A stretch of DNA of 64,000 nt from Torreya grandis. Its lineage: Eukaryota > Streptophyta > Pinopsida > Cupressales > Taxaceae. Position numbers and translations under genes: made by a program. The stretch covers positions 53,501-117,500 of the forward strand of contig JARHVA010003525.1 of NCBI GenBank assembly GCA_037957365.1, in the 5' to 3' direction. Shown one piece after another: positions 1 to 11,830 of this stretch. How positions within the stretch are numbered: position 1 is the first letter of the stretch; the number at the start of each line of letters is the position of its first letter. A model generated the notes under the pieces. It made no database searches. It saw only the letters and a list, made by a program, of their open reading frames with translations, and was not told the origin of the DNA.

Positions 1-1349
1 TATTGAATTCCACACCTAGTAAGGTGAAGCCATGATGGTTTGATATTATACTTTGCCTTTTAAAATGGATATGAAATCTAGTTTTGAGTTTAGAAACTAT
101 CTTTTCTAAGTATGTTAAGTGATGTATAATGAAAATTTAAGTGATTGACATGAATCCTTACTTTCTCTTAATCCTTCCATGTTTGATGTAAGTTGGCCAC
201 TCTAACAGGTCACATGAAGTGTTTTCAAGTGTATAGGTATATTTTCAAGTGTAAAAGTAGCCTTAGTGTCTTCAACTAATCTATAGTTCACTTACCTTAA
301 GTATTTCATGCATATCACCTCCATGTTTGAAATACTAATGTTAGAGTAATACAAGATTCTAAAACTAATGTTATGAGTCATGTCTCTTAGTGCACATGTA
401 TGGTAATCATGTGGAGATATTTCTGATGTATCACCCCCTTATAATAGTTTAATTTCATGTCTAATTCTATCCTTTTTCATTTAATTAATTAGTTAGTTTA
501 GGTGATAATCACTTAAGGATTAATCTAGGGAGCTAGCCCTTAAACCTAGAGGTCTACCTCTACCATAGGTAACCCACAGGCCTAGAGGTATTCCAATGTT
601 ACTCAAATCTTAGAGTGGGCTTGAAAAACCTCCTCTAGGGTAAAATATTTTGTGACAACACTACCCAAGTAAGATCTACTAATTTAAGATTAAACACATA
701 GATGTGTTTGTTATCTTTAGCATATCTCAACATAATAAATTTAGTACATATGTTTTATCGGAGTTTTACAATTAATTTATTTGCTTTAGAGATAGTTTAT
801 CATCCTTGTGCCCTAGGTTATTTATTACCCTTTAACCCTAGATTCCCCAATCTATATTTTAGGGTGAAATATTTGGTGAACCCAACCTCTCATCTATAAA
901 ACACTAAATATTGGTTTAGGTTTTCCTAATTTTTGATTCTATAAGATTTTACAGGTTAAAAATTAGATTTTTTTTTCTATCAATATGTTTAAAATGGATG
1001 CATGTTTAGCTCATTTGATGCTATAATTTATAAGTTTAGTGACAATTTTAGCTTGTAATAGTATCATCTAAATAAATAAGTATATACTTCAATACAATGA
1101 GAGGATTTTAAAATGGGAAAAACACTTAATATATCTTCATAATTCCTTTTGTAATACTATAGATCTAGTATCTAGATGCCAACGTGCATGCTCTCAACCA
1201 TTTGTTCCACCTAGACCTTATTCTAGTTATAAGTACCATCCTACACCCATTATTTTCCCATTACTTATATTATATTATATGGTCCATGTTGTCACTACTC
1301 AAAAAAGTAAAGGTGTTCAACTAAGTTTCCACCTATTAATATACAATAG
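1..1349. other. AT-rich flank without a recognisable gene
   Basis: No open frame here resembles a known protein. Short frames such as the one at 702-899 lack any domain and look like chance. The stretch lies upstream of the plus-strand protease remnant H, so it may be the decayed leader and gag of the same element. Several CCCTA/TAGGG-type motifs occur between about 520 and 860, as in the other plus-strand flank near 61850-62160. I see no LTR boundary inside it. Confidence 0.4.
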
Positions 1350-2010
1350 ATGCCTCCTAAGCCAAATCTTGTGATCAAATATAAGGGAAATGACCTTGTT
1401 GACCAATTGAGAAACACACATGATAATATGTCCATCCTTATACTTCTAAATTAATATGTTATTTATAAGGATATCTTATATGAAGCATTATGTGAAACCC
1501 AAGTTCTGAGTGATATTAAACTAGCTTTGTTTGTGGATATCATGCAAGATCTCAAAAATAATGTAAAACTAATCACCTTTGATCCAACATTTTTACCATT
1601 TAAATATTTTATTGACCAAAAGTCACCTTCATTGATACAAGTAACTATACATAATAAGGATATCAAAAGGGCACTCATTAGAAATGGATTAGGCTTAAAC
1701 ATTTGTAGCATGCATTTCCTAAACACAATACGTATTAATACCAACCTTCATTAAAATTCATTTATGCATATCAAAGGATTTGATAATTCACATAGTCCAC
1801 CGGTACTCCAAATCACATTGGATGTGATGTTGGGGCCAAAAAATGGTTCCAACCATCCAGGTAATTTCTCAATTATTACATTATAATTTATTTTTGAGAA
1901 GACCTTGGATACATACCATGGAGGTTATCCCAGCTACTTTACATTGGTGCATAAAACTCATACATGATAGGACCTTATTTAAAATGTTTGCTAATGTTGA
2001 ACTTTTTTAT
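1350..2010 (+). pseudogene. Element H: Tat-like Ty3 gag-end/protease remnant
   Basis: This is the decayed region of a Ty3 retrotransposon where gag passes into the aspartic protease, read on the plus strand. The block after 1366 (DLVDQLRNT ... ILYEALCETQ) has the layout of the linker before protease in Tat-lineage polyproteins. The protease follows: a LIQVTIHNKDIKRALIRNG stretch at about 1636-1690, then LGLNICSMHFL. In the family the motif is IDNGS.LN, so the catalytic Asp has become Arg here. Further on, around 1905-1990, the frame reads RRPWIHTMEVIPATLHW, the conserved (G)RPWIH...P.TLH end of the Tat protease. Stops and frame changes separate the pieces, so it cannot make an enzyme. The family call is from remembered motif patterns; the mutated active site is seen directly. 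Confidence 0.6.
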
Positions 2011-3685
2011 TTTTTTTAAATAATACATTCTGATACATAAGGTACTCCTATAGTGGTGCCTCCTACACAATGTATTCCTCTTGAGAGTATCCAAACTTAT
2101 GAAGTGGATAATTCAAGTTCAATGGATCCATTATCTCTAAATATAAACAAGGCATTAAACATCAAGATACACATGGATACAACTCAATAATAAGAACCAT
2201 TTCCAAAGGAACCAATGTTTCCAAAACCAAAATAAAATCAAATAGTTGATCTTTTTTATTGGTAAATACTAAGCAACAAGATGGCCATGTTTCAGATTAT
2301 TATGATAGGGATGATAATCTAGCCCATGATATGGCATATGAGACATTGCAAAAAAATAATTTAGACCCACTTGATCATATTTTGCATAACCTGTTCACAC
2401 CTACAGGTCTTGGTACATATAATCTAAACTCACTTATAAAGGATACAAAACCAAACTAAGATAAGGTCAAAGAAAAATGGTAGATGAACATGTAAATTTT
2501 TATTATTCCATATACCCCTATTGGATTCACATATCAATTCAACCATACAAGAGTAAAATGCATATACATCATGTAAATAATGTGGAGGTATCTCATAAGA
2601 CTCCATAATAAATTGTATAGATCACAATAAAGTAGGATACTATGGATACAATACTTTCCATGTTACTAAAACATAGCATGATATCTTTACCTTCTAACAG
2701 GCACAGATCAAGTAGTGGAATTTTTCCTAAAACAATATTACCATGTTGTAACTATCATTAAATCATTGGCCATCATAAAAATCAATTTTAGTTATTTTAA
2801 AACTAAATTCATAAATATAAGAGTGAGGGTTGCATACAAATTATACCCAAGAAGAGAAAAAGATAAACTACTTCCAAAGATTCACATGAAAACCATCCTA
2901 CAAAATGACCAAGGCATGAAGATCTAACAATTACTACTAATATTAATGGGATCTATTATTAACATCTCAAGTTTGAGAGGAAGAACTAGGATACAATCTG
3001 TAGCATCACATTTCTTCAAAATTTAGGACATAATATAACTAAATTAACATACTCTTCACCGATGGTATAATATCCTTAGTACATCTACCTATCAATATCA
3101 TGTGGACCATAGCTGGTCCCCATGACCATATGGATATTATATTAGGATCCACATTTGACATTCAAATTTGTATAGCATTGGTTCATTAATTAAAATGCAA
3201 CACTACATAATTTAGATATGTGTATCACCTTTATTATTAGGGATAGGGATATTTGCTTACACCATAATGGATATGGCCACCCTTCCCCACTGATGGCTTC
3301 CAAAATACCATTATTAAAAAACATCAAAGAGGTAACCATGTGTTTCTATAAACAAAGAATAAAAATGCTTCAAGTGATAATACACCTTTTGATAATGAGG
3401 ACTTCTTTGATTAGTCCTCACAAATATTTCAAAAACACCAAAAAAAAATCGTCAAACATCCAAAAACATTTTTAGTGTTTACATGTTTTATTAGATCCTT
3501 GACATATATGTTTTTGGTTCCATGTTGGTAGATGGCATATCATTATTTTCCATATACACATGTTTCAAACATCTTTTGAATGTGATACAGGCATACACAG
3601 CTACATAGTATATGCACTTTTATATGTTGGGCCTTCCCTATACACATGTCATATGCACATTGGGGGCATCTGCGTCATTGATCAC
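2011..3685 (+). pseudogene. Downstream part of element H, heavily decayed
   Basis: Plus-strand frames at 2259-2459, 2715-2927 and 3218-3475 continue in the same direction as the protease remnant and are probably relics of the same element. I cannot match any of them to a named domain. The first is acidic and may be the linker after protease. No reverse transcriptase motif (such as YVDD or FGLTN) is visible, so either pol was deleted or it has decayed beyond reading. The last 200 bases before 3686 hold no frame. Element E interrupts the sequence at 3686. Confidence 0.3.
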
Positions 3686-4224
3686 TGATCCAAAACTCAT
3701 AAGTTTTCATTGAAATATATTTCAAGAACATGAAAATAACATAGTAATAATGATTTCTCTGAGAAGAGATGTTTTATTACTCATAAGATTGCAAATACAA
3801 ACATATGCTTATCTCTAGGAAGAGATATCTAATTTCTTTCTCAAGTTACATCTACATTTATACATACTTTGAAGGTAGGATGAGGATGGGGAAGGTCACC
3901 AATATTGAGGGAGATGAATTGGTTCAACTTCCACAATTTACAACAATACAAAATTTGAGAAATTATTATTTTTAGAAACTTAATATTTTTAAATAGCACT
4001 ATTAAAATTTAAATTTAAAACACTTCTAAAGGGTTTTTAAGGGTAAAACCCCATTGAGCATAGCTCATGCCATTTCAGCATGTTCTCCTCATTATTATAT
4101 TTCCAATGGTTCAAATGGTGAGTCAATCAAGGCTATGGTGCAAAAGTTATGGCTCTCAGAAGTTCCACCACCAATTGGGGTAGGACTGTCACCTGAATTA
4201 TCACCTGCAGTGTTGCCTAGATCA
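3686..4224 (-). repeat. Element E left LTR (3' LTR)
   Basis: Matches 8786-9323 along its whole length, with scattered substitutions. Ends are TGATCC and GATCA on the plus strand. A TATA-like box, read on the minus strand as TATAAATG, lies at about 3855-3862 and is repeated at 8955-8962. The plus-strand frame at 4054-4239 is LTR sequence and not a gene. Confidence 0.88.
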
Positions 4225-4237
4225 TTCCTCCATCCTT
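4225..4237 (-). other. Element E polypurine tract
   Basis: On the minus strand this reads AAGGATGGAGGAA, directly before the LTR start TGATC. It is in the right place and of the right composition to prime plus-strand DNA synthesis. Confidence 0.7.
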
Positions 4238-4420
4238 GAGAAGTAATGGTCCCCATTACATCAATATTCATCATTAAGTGTGGTATTTGTGTCTTTATTT
4301 CATTCTCTATGAGCCACTCACCTTGGTGGCTAAGCTTTCCCCTTTTGACCACCCAGTAAAGAGGAAATGAGCACCCTCTTATTGTCCTCATCCAGGTGTC
4401 CACAATCTAATCTTCATCTA
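4225..4420 (-). pseudogene. Element E integrase tail, chromodomain-like
   Basis: The minus-strand frame here reads DTWMRTIRG, then FPLYWVVKRGK, then EWLIENEIKTQIP. Spacing and residues recall the chromodomain at the end of chromovirus integrases: an Asp-Thr-Arg start, an aromatic-rich core resembling YLVKWKG, and a W..E..I helix. The open frame runs on into the LTR, so the polyprotein may once have ended there. The usual Trp of the core is replaced in part, so the fold call is tentative. It could instead be an unrelated integrase tail. Confidence 0.5.
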
Positions 4421-5600
4421 ATACAGAAAAACTCTATGGATCAAGATCATCAATGTCCAATTGTTTTGCTACAACTTAATTCTCCAATAGAGGTGGATGA
4501 TATGGTTTGAGAATCTCCATGTTGAATATTGGATGCAAAAAAAGGTAGGCTGGCAGGTTTAACTCAAAAGCATTTTCTTTGACTTGTCTGATGATGGTGT
4601 AGGGACCATATCATAGAGTCCAAAATATTTTGTGTGGGCATGTGAGTCATTCCCTTTGAATCCAAAACTAAACCTTCTCACCTATATCAAAATGGTGTGC
4701 CACCTTATATTTGTCATGGCATTGCTTATACTTCTGATTCATCTTTTCTAAGATGTCATGAACCTACTACTGGATGTGTTGGATTTGTTTAATGAACTTT
4801 GTTGCTTTTGCGACCTCAGATCTCCCATGAGGTGTATATTCCATGGTGGAGAATGGAATGGCTACATCTATTGGTGCCATGGCTTAGAACCCAAATCATA
4901 CTTGGAATGGACTGTGTTTGGTGGAGTTGTGTAGGACCTGATTGTATCCATGTTGTATGAAAAAAGCCCCTCATCCCATGTGCATGGATGTTTGGAGTGA
5001 TACATATGAATCATGTGGATAATCAAGTGGTTGACCACTTTTTTTTTACCATCATTCTATGGATGGAAAGCAATGGACTTCATCATCTTGGTATCCATCA
5101 TTTTCCATAGAGTGGACCACAAGATACTCAGGAACCTACTATCTCTATCTGAAACAATGAACTTAGGGAGACCAAAATAGAGCCATATATAACTAAAATA
5201 TAGTTGAGCAATTTCCTCAATAGACAGTTTTATTACAAGCAATCATGATATCTATTTTTGAAAAATGATCAACTATAAAAAAAATATATTCCTTACCATG
5301 TTTTGAAGTGGGTAAACCTGAGAGATAATTCATTGAGACAAATCCCCAAGGCCTAGTTGGTTCTGGAAATGGTGTGTATAATCCTTGCTTCTTATTTTTT
5401 TAGCTTGGATATCACACATGGGGTACAATATTTGAGTTACCTTTACACATATTTTTTCATATGGGGCCAGTAGAGGTTATTTTTAATAATTGCCAATGTC
5501 TTCTCTATGCCAAAGTGCCCAACTATCCTATTGAAATGTGCTTCCCATATCATCTTTTATTGATCTGTAGTTGGAACATAGATGTGCCCCATGTGATAGA
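4421..5600 (-). pseudogene. Element E integrase remnant
   Basis: The open piece at 5057-5242 contains YFGLPKFIVSDRDSRFLS followed by an S-LW segment. This is the stretch around the second catalytic Asp of Ty3 integrases (family pattern GLP..IVSDRD..F.S..W..L). The segment ends at AFHP, the start of the FHPQTDGQ motif, which is lost after it. The rest of the integrase core and the zinc-binding HHCC part (expected at about 5250-5600) are broken by stops and frame changes. This integrase would have inserted the element's cDNA; it cannot be functional now. Confidence 0.75.
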
Positions 5601-5869
5601 GGACATTATCTTGTAAATATAAATTAGATACATGTTTACCTTCTTTAAGTTCCCAATATGTATCAGGAAAGATATGATAGGCTTCATACAGAGCACCCCA
5701 GGTGGTAGTCTCATGTCTACACAAATCAAGAGCTGTTGTTAGTGCAAAAATTGGTTGGTGGCTCAGACAATCTAAAATTTTATTTAAACTCCCTTTTTGT
5801 GTTTGATTATTAGATGTAATTATTGTGGATATGTGGCCAACTTTTGGTGCCTCTCATTATGTATTTTGC

Positions 5870-6919
5870 TTTGTATCTAGATGAATTCCAATGGTCTATG
5901 GTCATTGTGGATGACCATCTTATGTAGTGTTTCTATTATTTGCAAGCTTGCACAATGGCATAGATCTCCTTTTCATATGTTAGGTATTTACTGACTGTAT
6001 CATTAAAATTTTCACTATAATATGCAATAAGATGGCCATGTTATATGATGACAGCTCCCATGACATATTCAAATGCATCTATCATCAAATCAAAAGGTTG
6101 ATGCAAGTCTGGCAAGGAAAGAATAGGATCTGAATAGAGTCTATTATTCAAATTCTCAAATGCTCTTTGTTGTATTTCACCCCACTAAAATTTAGATTTA
6201 TCTCCTCCTTTAGGCACTTGGTTTAGTGGCCAAGCAACATGTGAGAATCCAAGAATAAACCTATAATAGGAATTTATAAGACCTAAGAAGCTGTGAAGTT
6301 TTGTGAGGTTCTTTAGTGTAGGTTATTCTTGAATAACCCAAATCTTCTCTTGATTGACATGGACCCATTCTTCAATCACAACATACCCCAGGTACTAAAT
6401 AATTTTCATATTGAATTTACACTTGTCAATATTTTCATGTAACTTATGCTCTTGAAGAGTTTGAAGCACCTTATAGACATGTTGCAGATGTTCCTCTCAT
6501 GTTCTTTTGTAGATGAGTATGTCATCTAGGTAGACAACCATGAATGAGTTAGTGAAGGGTCATAAGATGTCATCCATCATCCTCATTAAGGTTGTATGTG
6601 TGTTAGTCAAACCAAAAGGCATAACTAACCTTTCAAAGAGTCCCTCTTTGGATTTGAATGCAGTCTTCCAAACATTAGTGGGATCGATAGGAATTTGGTG
6701 ATAGACATATTTGAGATCAATTTTGGTGAATAAATTCACAACATAGAATTGGTCCAGTAGGTCATCAATCCTATGGAGGGGGTAGTGATTCTTCATAGTG
6801 ATTTTGTTTAGGGCTTGATAGTCAATGAAAAGCCTCCATGTTCCATCCTTCTTTGGTGTTAAGACAATTGGGATTCCACAAGGTGAAGAGCTTGGCCTGA
6901 TGTGACCCTTTTGGATCAA
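5870..6919 (-). pseudogene. Element E reverse transcriptase and RNase H remnant
   Basis: The RT part is open from 6919 to 6560. In order it shows IRPSSSPCGIPIVLTPKKDG, WRLFIDYQALNKIT, the FTKIDLKYVYHQI block, and FERLVMPFGLTN, ending at MMDDIL. These are classic Ty3 RT motifs; the YVDD box lies just beyond in broken sequence. RNase H follows at about 6120-5880, with PFDLMIDAFEYVMGAVI, LIAYYSENFN and YEKEIYAIV, so the first catalytic Asp and the Glu of the KELA-like helix are still visible. It would have copied element RNA into DNA. Stops between blocks make it a pseudogene. Confidence 0.9.
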
Positions 6920-7229
6920 TTCTTGAATCTACCTTTTTATCTCATCATTCTCTAAAACTAATATACAATACATAGGACTATTACGTAAACTTGATCTTGG
7001 AATCAAATCGATAGAATGTTTTACTTGGTATTGAAGTGTAAATATCATGGGTGAATTGAATAAGTCATCATATTCTTCCATGATTTGACTCATCTACTTC
7101 TATTATTATGTTGATTTTGTAGTCAGGACTACAACATCAGCCTTCTTGAATCTATGTGGCTTGACCACCATGAGAATGAATTGTTTTGTCTTCTCCACCA
7201 ATCTCTTACTTTACTTGGCACCAATCAAG

Positions 7230-7613
7230 GAGATAGATGTGGGGGTGCTACCTCTGGTACCCTATAATGCCACATTCTAAGAGTGAGGATGATTCTTTAG
7301 GTTTATGATTCATTGATGTCATGTTGATTATACATGAATGTCTGACCAAGGAGTACATCACAAACATCTAGATTGACAACCTCACACAAGACTCATCTTG
7401 GAAAGGTTTTATTACATATGAAGGAAGACACCGGTGGGTGACACAAAGATATCTCCCTAGGCTCAACCATCCAATACTATATGGATTTGGGTGAGGCTTT
7501 ATGGATAGATTTAGAATTTTCACAACTTTAGTAGAGATTAAATTCCTTTGACTTTCACTATCAAGAATGAAATGTACATGCTTACCTTTCACCCACAAAT
7601 TAGAATGAAACAA
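7230..7613 (-). pseudogene. Element E aspartic protease remnant
   Basis: The open frame at 7613-7368 contains HFILDSESQRNLIS. The family active site is LDSGSQ.N, so the Gly after Asp-Ser is now Glu. It is followed by PHPNPYSIGWL, a typical downstream block of this Ty3 group. Past 7366 another frame shows CDVLLGQTFM and R..ILTL, the end of the protease domain. The protease would have cut the Gag-Pol polyprotein. The active-site change and the stop between halves make it inactive. Confidence 0.8.
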
Positions 7614-8770
7614 CCTTTCCTTGTCATATGGCCTTTCCTCGTGGATCTATGATGAAGCAATAATGGTATCAGGCTTAGCATCTAAAATCTCATCTTTATC
7701 CTCTTTAATTTCAAGGTGGGTTTGAGGCATAGCAATATATGTCAAGTATTGTGACTTAAAAATTAGGGACTTGATAGCTCAACATTTTTCTTTGGAGTGA
7801 GTTCTAGTTTTATGGTAATCACATCAATTCCTAGTCTTCCCCTTCTAGGGTTTCTTATCTTAGAACTCCTTTTGCTTCTAATTTTTGCCTTGTGTTTGAC
7901 CTTTTTTGTCACCTTTCCATTTTAAAGGCTGACTCTTCATATTATTTATTCCATGCTTCTACTCAATCTTCATCGTAAACTTGTATGCCTCACAAAAGGT
8001 TTTCAAATTAAAGAGTTCCATTTCCCACTATATGTACCATTATAGTCTACCATGATATTTGAGATTATTATGTTTCTCACTTTTTTGGATGCCCAATCTC
8101 ATAGACAAAGAATGAAAAATGTCAGTGTGATCTTGAATAAATTGTTCCTTACCTTGGAAAATTTGTTGCCATTGTATGTACAGATCATCATATGCTCCAA
8201 TGGGGTAGTATTCTTCCTTTAAGGCTTCCATGAAATCATCCCAGGTAGGTTCCACCTCAAGTCCAATGTCACGTAATGAACCTTTTCTTGTATACTTCCC
8301 ACCAATTTTTGATGGGAAATGATGCTTTCAAAAGAGTAAAAGTGATATTCTCTCCATTAGTAAATTTATTTATAGAAAAGAAGGAAGATAATTGATCCAA
8401 CCAATTTTCTACTACATAAACATTAATTTTTCCTTCAAATTTAGGGATATCAAAATTTACCTAAACCTTGAAGGGTGTTTGGGAATTGAAAGGATGTTCC
8501 ATGGATGAGAAGCTAGGGAGTGTAGATGAGGAGCTAGAATTTCCCATCAAGATTTGTTGGAGAATTTGGGAAAAATGTTGTAGCATTTGTGCTAGTTACA
8601 ACTAGAGGGATTCATTCACCATTTCCTTGAAGGGATCAGATGTCTCAGTGTCATTCACCATTTGAGGTAATTTGGATTAAATAAGTGGATAGTTTATGAG
8701 CTCTATTATTTTCTACCCAAGCTTCTTGTAGCCTAACCTCATCCTCAGGATCATACACTCTCAAGATAAA
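7614..8770 (-). pseudogene. Element E gag remnant
   Basis: The open frame 8255-8040 reads MEPTWDDFMEALKEEYYP and then a Q....G...I.D.T..F..L pattern, the core of the retrotransposon Gag domain. The cDNA-proximal part, 8250-8770, is broken. Nearer the protease, at about 7850-7790, the sequence CDYHKTRTHSKEKC has the spacing of a nucleic-acid-binding knuckle with His in the second Cys position. That variant is found in Gag proteins of several plant Ty3 groups. Gag would form the virus-like particle and bind RNA. Several stops interrupt it. Confidence 0.7.
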
Positions 8771-8784
8771 CCACTCTGATACCA
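8771..8784 (-). other. Element E primer-binding site
   Basis: On the minus strand this reads TGGTATCAGAGTGG, matching the 3' end of plant initiator tRNA-Met. It is separated from the LTR by one base, and it identifies the right LTR as the 5' LTR. Confidence 0.9.
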
Positions 8785-8785
8785 C

Positions 8786-9323
8786 TGATCCAAAACTCAG
8801 AAGTTTTGGCTAAAATATATTTCAAGAACACAAAAATAACATAGTAACAATGATTTTCCTAAAAAGAGATGTTTTATTACTCATAAGATTGCAAATACAA
8901 ACATATGCTTATCTTTAGGAAGAGATGTCTAATTTCCTTCTTGGGTTACATCTACATTTATACATACTTTTAAGGTAGGAGGAGGATGTGTAAGGTCACT
9001 AATATTGAGGGAGATGAAGTGGTTCAACTTTCATGATTTATAACAATACATAATTTGAGAAATTACTATTTTTAGAAACTTATTATTTTTAGATAGCACT
9101 ATTAAAATTGAAATTTAGGGAACTTCCATCAGTTTTTTGGGGTCAAAACCCATAGAGTATATCTTGTGTTATTTCATCACATTCTTCTCATTCTTATCTT
9201 TCTAATGGTTCAAACAAGGAGTCAATCAGAGCTATGGTGCAAAAGTTATGGTTCTCAGAAGTTCTACCACCAATTGGGGTAGGACCTTCACCCGAATTGT
9301 CACTTGAAGTGTTACCCAGATCA
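8786..9323 (-). repeat. Element E right LTR (5' LTR)
   Basis: Pairs with 3686-4224. The plus-strand ends are TGATCC and GATCA. The TATA-like box is at about 8955-8962. The plus-strand frame at 9234-9569 overlaps the LTR edge and is not a gene. Confidence 0.88.
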
Positions 9324-9807
9324 ATAAAAACACACCCAAGTTATATCATTTTATGGTCATTTTACATTATAATATTTGATCTTATGTACTTATGCATGCC
9401 TTTATATGTGCTTATATCTTTCATAATGTACTTGACATGTTATGTACTTAACATTTTTTTACTAACACATGATATAAGGGCTAGTATACTATATTTATAT
9501 TGGTTACTTATGCCTTCATTCATGCACTTCCTTGAGTGTCTTACCTTGATATTGTCTTACTTATTTTAACATTTGAATATGATCCATTGTTTTTAGGTCC
9601 CATGCCTTTATTTACCTCTTTGACATTTGAATATGTCTTAGTTTGGTGCAAGTTGATGTTTAAATGTCATTAATTTCTTTGAGGACACTTGACTAAGACA
9701 TGTTCCTTCAATTTTGTGGCATTTGAACATGCCCCTTATTTGAGGTCTCTTTAGACCATTACCTTTTAACTTGATTTTAAGTGCTCTTGTGTGTGTGCTT
9801 GATTATT
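9324..9807. other. Spacer between elements E and D
   Basis: No gene is visible. A degenerate ATTTGAA(T/C)ATG motif recurs about four times between 9560 and 9740. This should be a continuation of the older sequence (element H) that E interrupted. Confidence 0.4.
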
Positions 9808-10460
9808 TGTTGAGATTGTATTGTTACTATTGTAGCATGGGATTGCACCCCATGAGAGGCTTATTTAGTCTCTTTCACTCCTATCCAGACAATGGGATCA
9901 ACCCCAGGTTGTGGGTATCCTATGATGGGGTTAAACCTCCAAAAAATGTTGGTTCATCTTGGAAGATCACCTAAACTACTGTTTTTGCTTGGAAAAGGGG
10001 TAAAAGAGCTACATAAAATGACTAAAATCATAAAAATGGGTGATACACCAAACTAAATGACACTCCTAATTTCTCAAAAACAAACACAAGGTAGCTATAA
10101 GATCCCTCACTCACACAATCTCTAACACTAACTAGTTTTCATGAATAATTCTAACTAAGGCCTTCTAGACTAGGGATAAAGCATAGAGGAAAGGTAAAAT
10201 TCACAGTATACCTTCACTTATGACTAAAATAACACAAATTCAGAATTTTAAACACCTTAAACCACCTAAAAAAAGGATGATCACCATGAAAGAAGACTTC
10301 TTCATAAGGCAATCATGCACAAGCTACCTAGAACAAAAAGTGCAGTCAAAGAGATAGGAAAAATAGGTAATATTATTGATTCAAAGGCTATTATTTACAA
10401 ATTTTGATAGGTTTTTACCTTATCAAATGAGATTATATCCATTATAATGAGAAGAAAGAG

Positions 10461-10470
10461 CTATATATGG
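10461..10470 (-). promoter_or_regulatory. TATA-like box of D left LTR
   Basis: CCATATATAG on the minus strand, kept exactly at 59247-59256 in the other LTR. It lies about 220 bp downstream of the repeat array. Confidence 0.5.
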
Positions 10471-10689
10471 AAGAAGAGAAGAGAAAGACGAGGAAAAAGC
10501 TTTCAATCTTTAATAAATGGACTTCAACCACCATCTCTAGCCATCCAATGTAGAAGAGGAGGATTAAAGTCCTTCAACAACCCTCCATGGAACTTAGAGG
10601 ATGATCATGCTATTTATTCTAAAATTTTTTAATCAAAAAGGGGCTTCAAGATCTCTAAATTCTAAAAATATTTATTCCCAAAAATCATC

Positions 10690-11155
10690 GAGGTTTTTAC
10701 TTGTAAAAACACATGCAAAGTCCATATGAATCCCCATCAAGGTTTTTACTTGAAAAAACATATTTAAAGTCCCTCTAAATCTTTGTCAAGGCTTTTACTT
10801 GAAAAAACACATGCAAATTCAGAATAAATATCCATTGTGGTTTTTACTTACAAAAACATAGGCAAAGTCTGACTGAATCTCCATTGGGGTTTTTACTTGC
10901 AAAAACACATGCAAATTCTGACTGAATCTCTGTTAGGGTTTTTACTTGAAAAACACATGCAAATTCTGTCTAAATCTTTGTCAAGGTTTTTACTTTAAAA
11001 AAATATGAAGGTCTGACTAAATATCCTTTGGGGTTTTTACTTACAAAAACACATGCAAAGTTTGACTGAATCTCCATCGGGGTTTTTACTTACAAAAACA
11101 CATGCAAAGTCTGAATGAATCTCCATCAGCATTTTTACTTGCAAAAGCACATGGG
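10690..11155 (-). repeat. ~49-bp hairpin repeat array in D left LTR
   Basis: Ten degenerate units of about 49 bp start near 10690, 10741, 10790, 10838, 10887, 10936, 10985, 11030, 11080 and 11129. Each carries GTTTTTACTTGCAAAAAC, which can pair GTTTTT with AAAAAC around a six-base loop, followed by ACATGCAAAGTCTGACTGA. On the minus strand the array lies upstream of the TATA-like box, in the U3 promoter region. The matching array in the other LTR is at 59475-59950 and also has ten units. Confidence 0.85.
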
Positions 11156-11830
11156 AGGGAAAGTGGAGATTTAAGTGTAATTTAAAACTTTTCAAAGTTT
11201 CAAAGTGCGTATAGATATTTTGTTTCCTCTTGGGAGTGAAAATGAAGATTTAATTACACTTTATAACTTTGTAACTTTACAAAGTGTGTAGAAATCTCTA
11301 GTTTCTACTTGGGAGGAAAAGTGGAGATTGAAGTGCACTTTACAAATTTTCAAAGTTGAAAAGTGCACAAATATCTCTAGTTTTCACTTGGGTCTTGGTA
11401 AAAAGGTACTTAGGCCATATTTAATATTTTACTCAAGGATCTGATAGTTTGGTTATTTTTTCCACCACTTCGTGCTTGCCACTGGATCGTGAATAACCTT
11501 GAAAACTAGCTTGATCTAGCACTTGCAGTGTAAACCTAATTTTTAGGCATTTAACTTGAATTTTTCAAACTTAAATTAAACTTTGAAAAAAGCTTCATCA
11601 TAATGTTGAGAACATGAAGTAAGGACATGAATCTTATTTCCTCCCTTCACCATTGGATCATCCACTATAATAGGTTCCTAATATATTTCAGTTCACCATG
11701 ACAAGGCCCTCCAAGATAGTGCAATACATCATTAAACCATGACAACAAAGAGATTATTCATCAAGGCAAAGGGTTAATGAATTATTCAAGAGAACGGCAC
11801 AGTCCATCTAGGCAAACTTTTGGTATGTAT

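Larger units (their letters stand above)
3686..9323 (-). mobile_element. Element E: chromovirus-like Ty3 LTR retrotransposon
   Basis: A complete but decayed Ty3 element of about 5.6 kb. Its two LTRs (3686-4224 and 8786-9323, 539 and 538 bp) both start TGATCC and end GATCA on the plus strand. A PBS matching initiator-tRNA-Met lies 1 base inside the right LTR and a PPT lies directly inside the left LTR, which fixes the minus orientation. The internal order is gag, protease, RT, RNase H, integrase, chromodomain-like tail, the usual chromovirus order. Many stops and shifts break all frames. The five bases flanking each side (ATCAC and ATAAA) do not match, so the TSD has decayed or the copy is rearranged. 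The chromovirus call rests on the C-terminal tail and the general RT/RH pattern. Confidence 0.85.
9808..11830 (-). repeat. Element D left LTR (3' LTR), main part
   Basis: Matches 58503-60550 over its length with many substitutions and small gaps. Shared landmarks include the GGTTGTGGGTATCCTATGAT block (9907 and 58682), the TATA-like box at 10461-10470, the ~49-bp repeat array, and a threefold ~75-bp repeat around AAGTGCACTTT at 11160-11400. Element C cuts it at 11831; about 33 further bases survive at 28227-28259. Confidence 0.8.

Noticed and set aside
1291..1310. CACTACTCAAAAAAG as a possible left CACTA terminus
   Set aside because: No 3-bp TSD partner and no matching inverted end at a sensible distance. 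It lies just before the coding-like frame of element H.
4054..4239. Plus-strand open frame, with a similar one at 9234-9569
   Set aside because: Both are the LTR of element E read in the wrong sense; the similarity between them is LTR identity.
9823..9827. GTTAC at 9823 matching GTTAC at 60551 as the TSD of D
   Set aside because: Attractive, but it requires an LTR start at 58603, about 100 bp from the PBS-like site at 58491-58500. The start at 58503, next to the PBS and with the TATTG/TGTTG pattern of A and B, fits better. Kept as an alternative in the entry for D.
10690..11155. Evenly spaced ~49-bp repeats that at first look like a CRISPR array
   Set aside because: There are no unique spacers: the whole unit is repeated. 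The repeats lie in an LTR of a plant retrotransposon and recur in the partner LTR. No cas genes.
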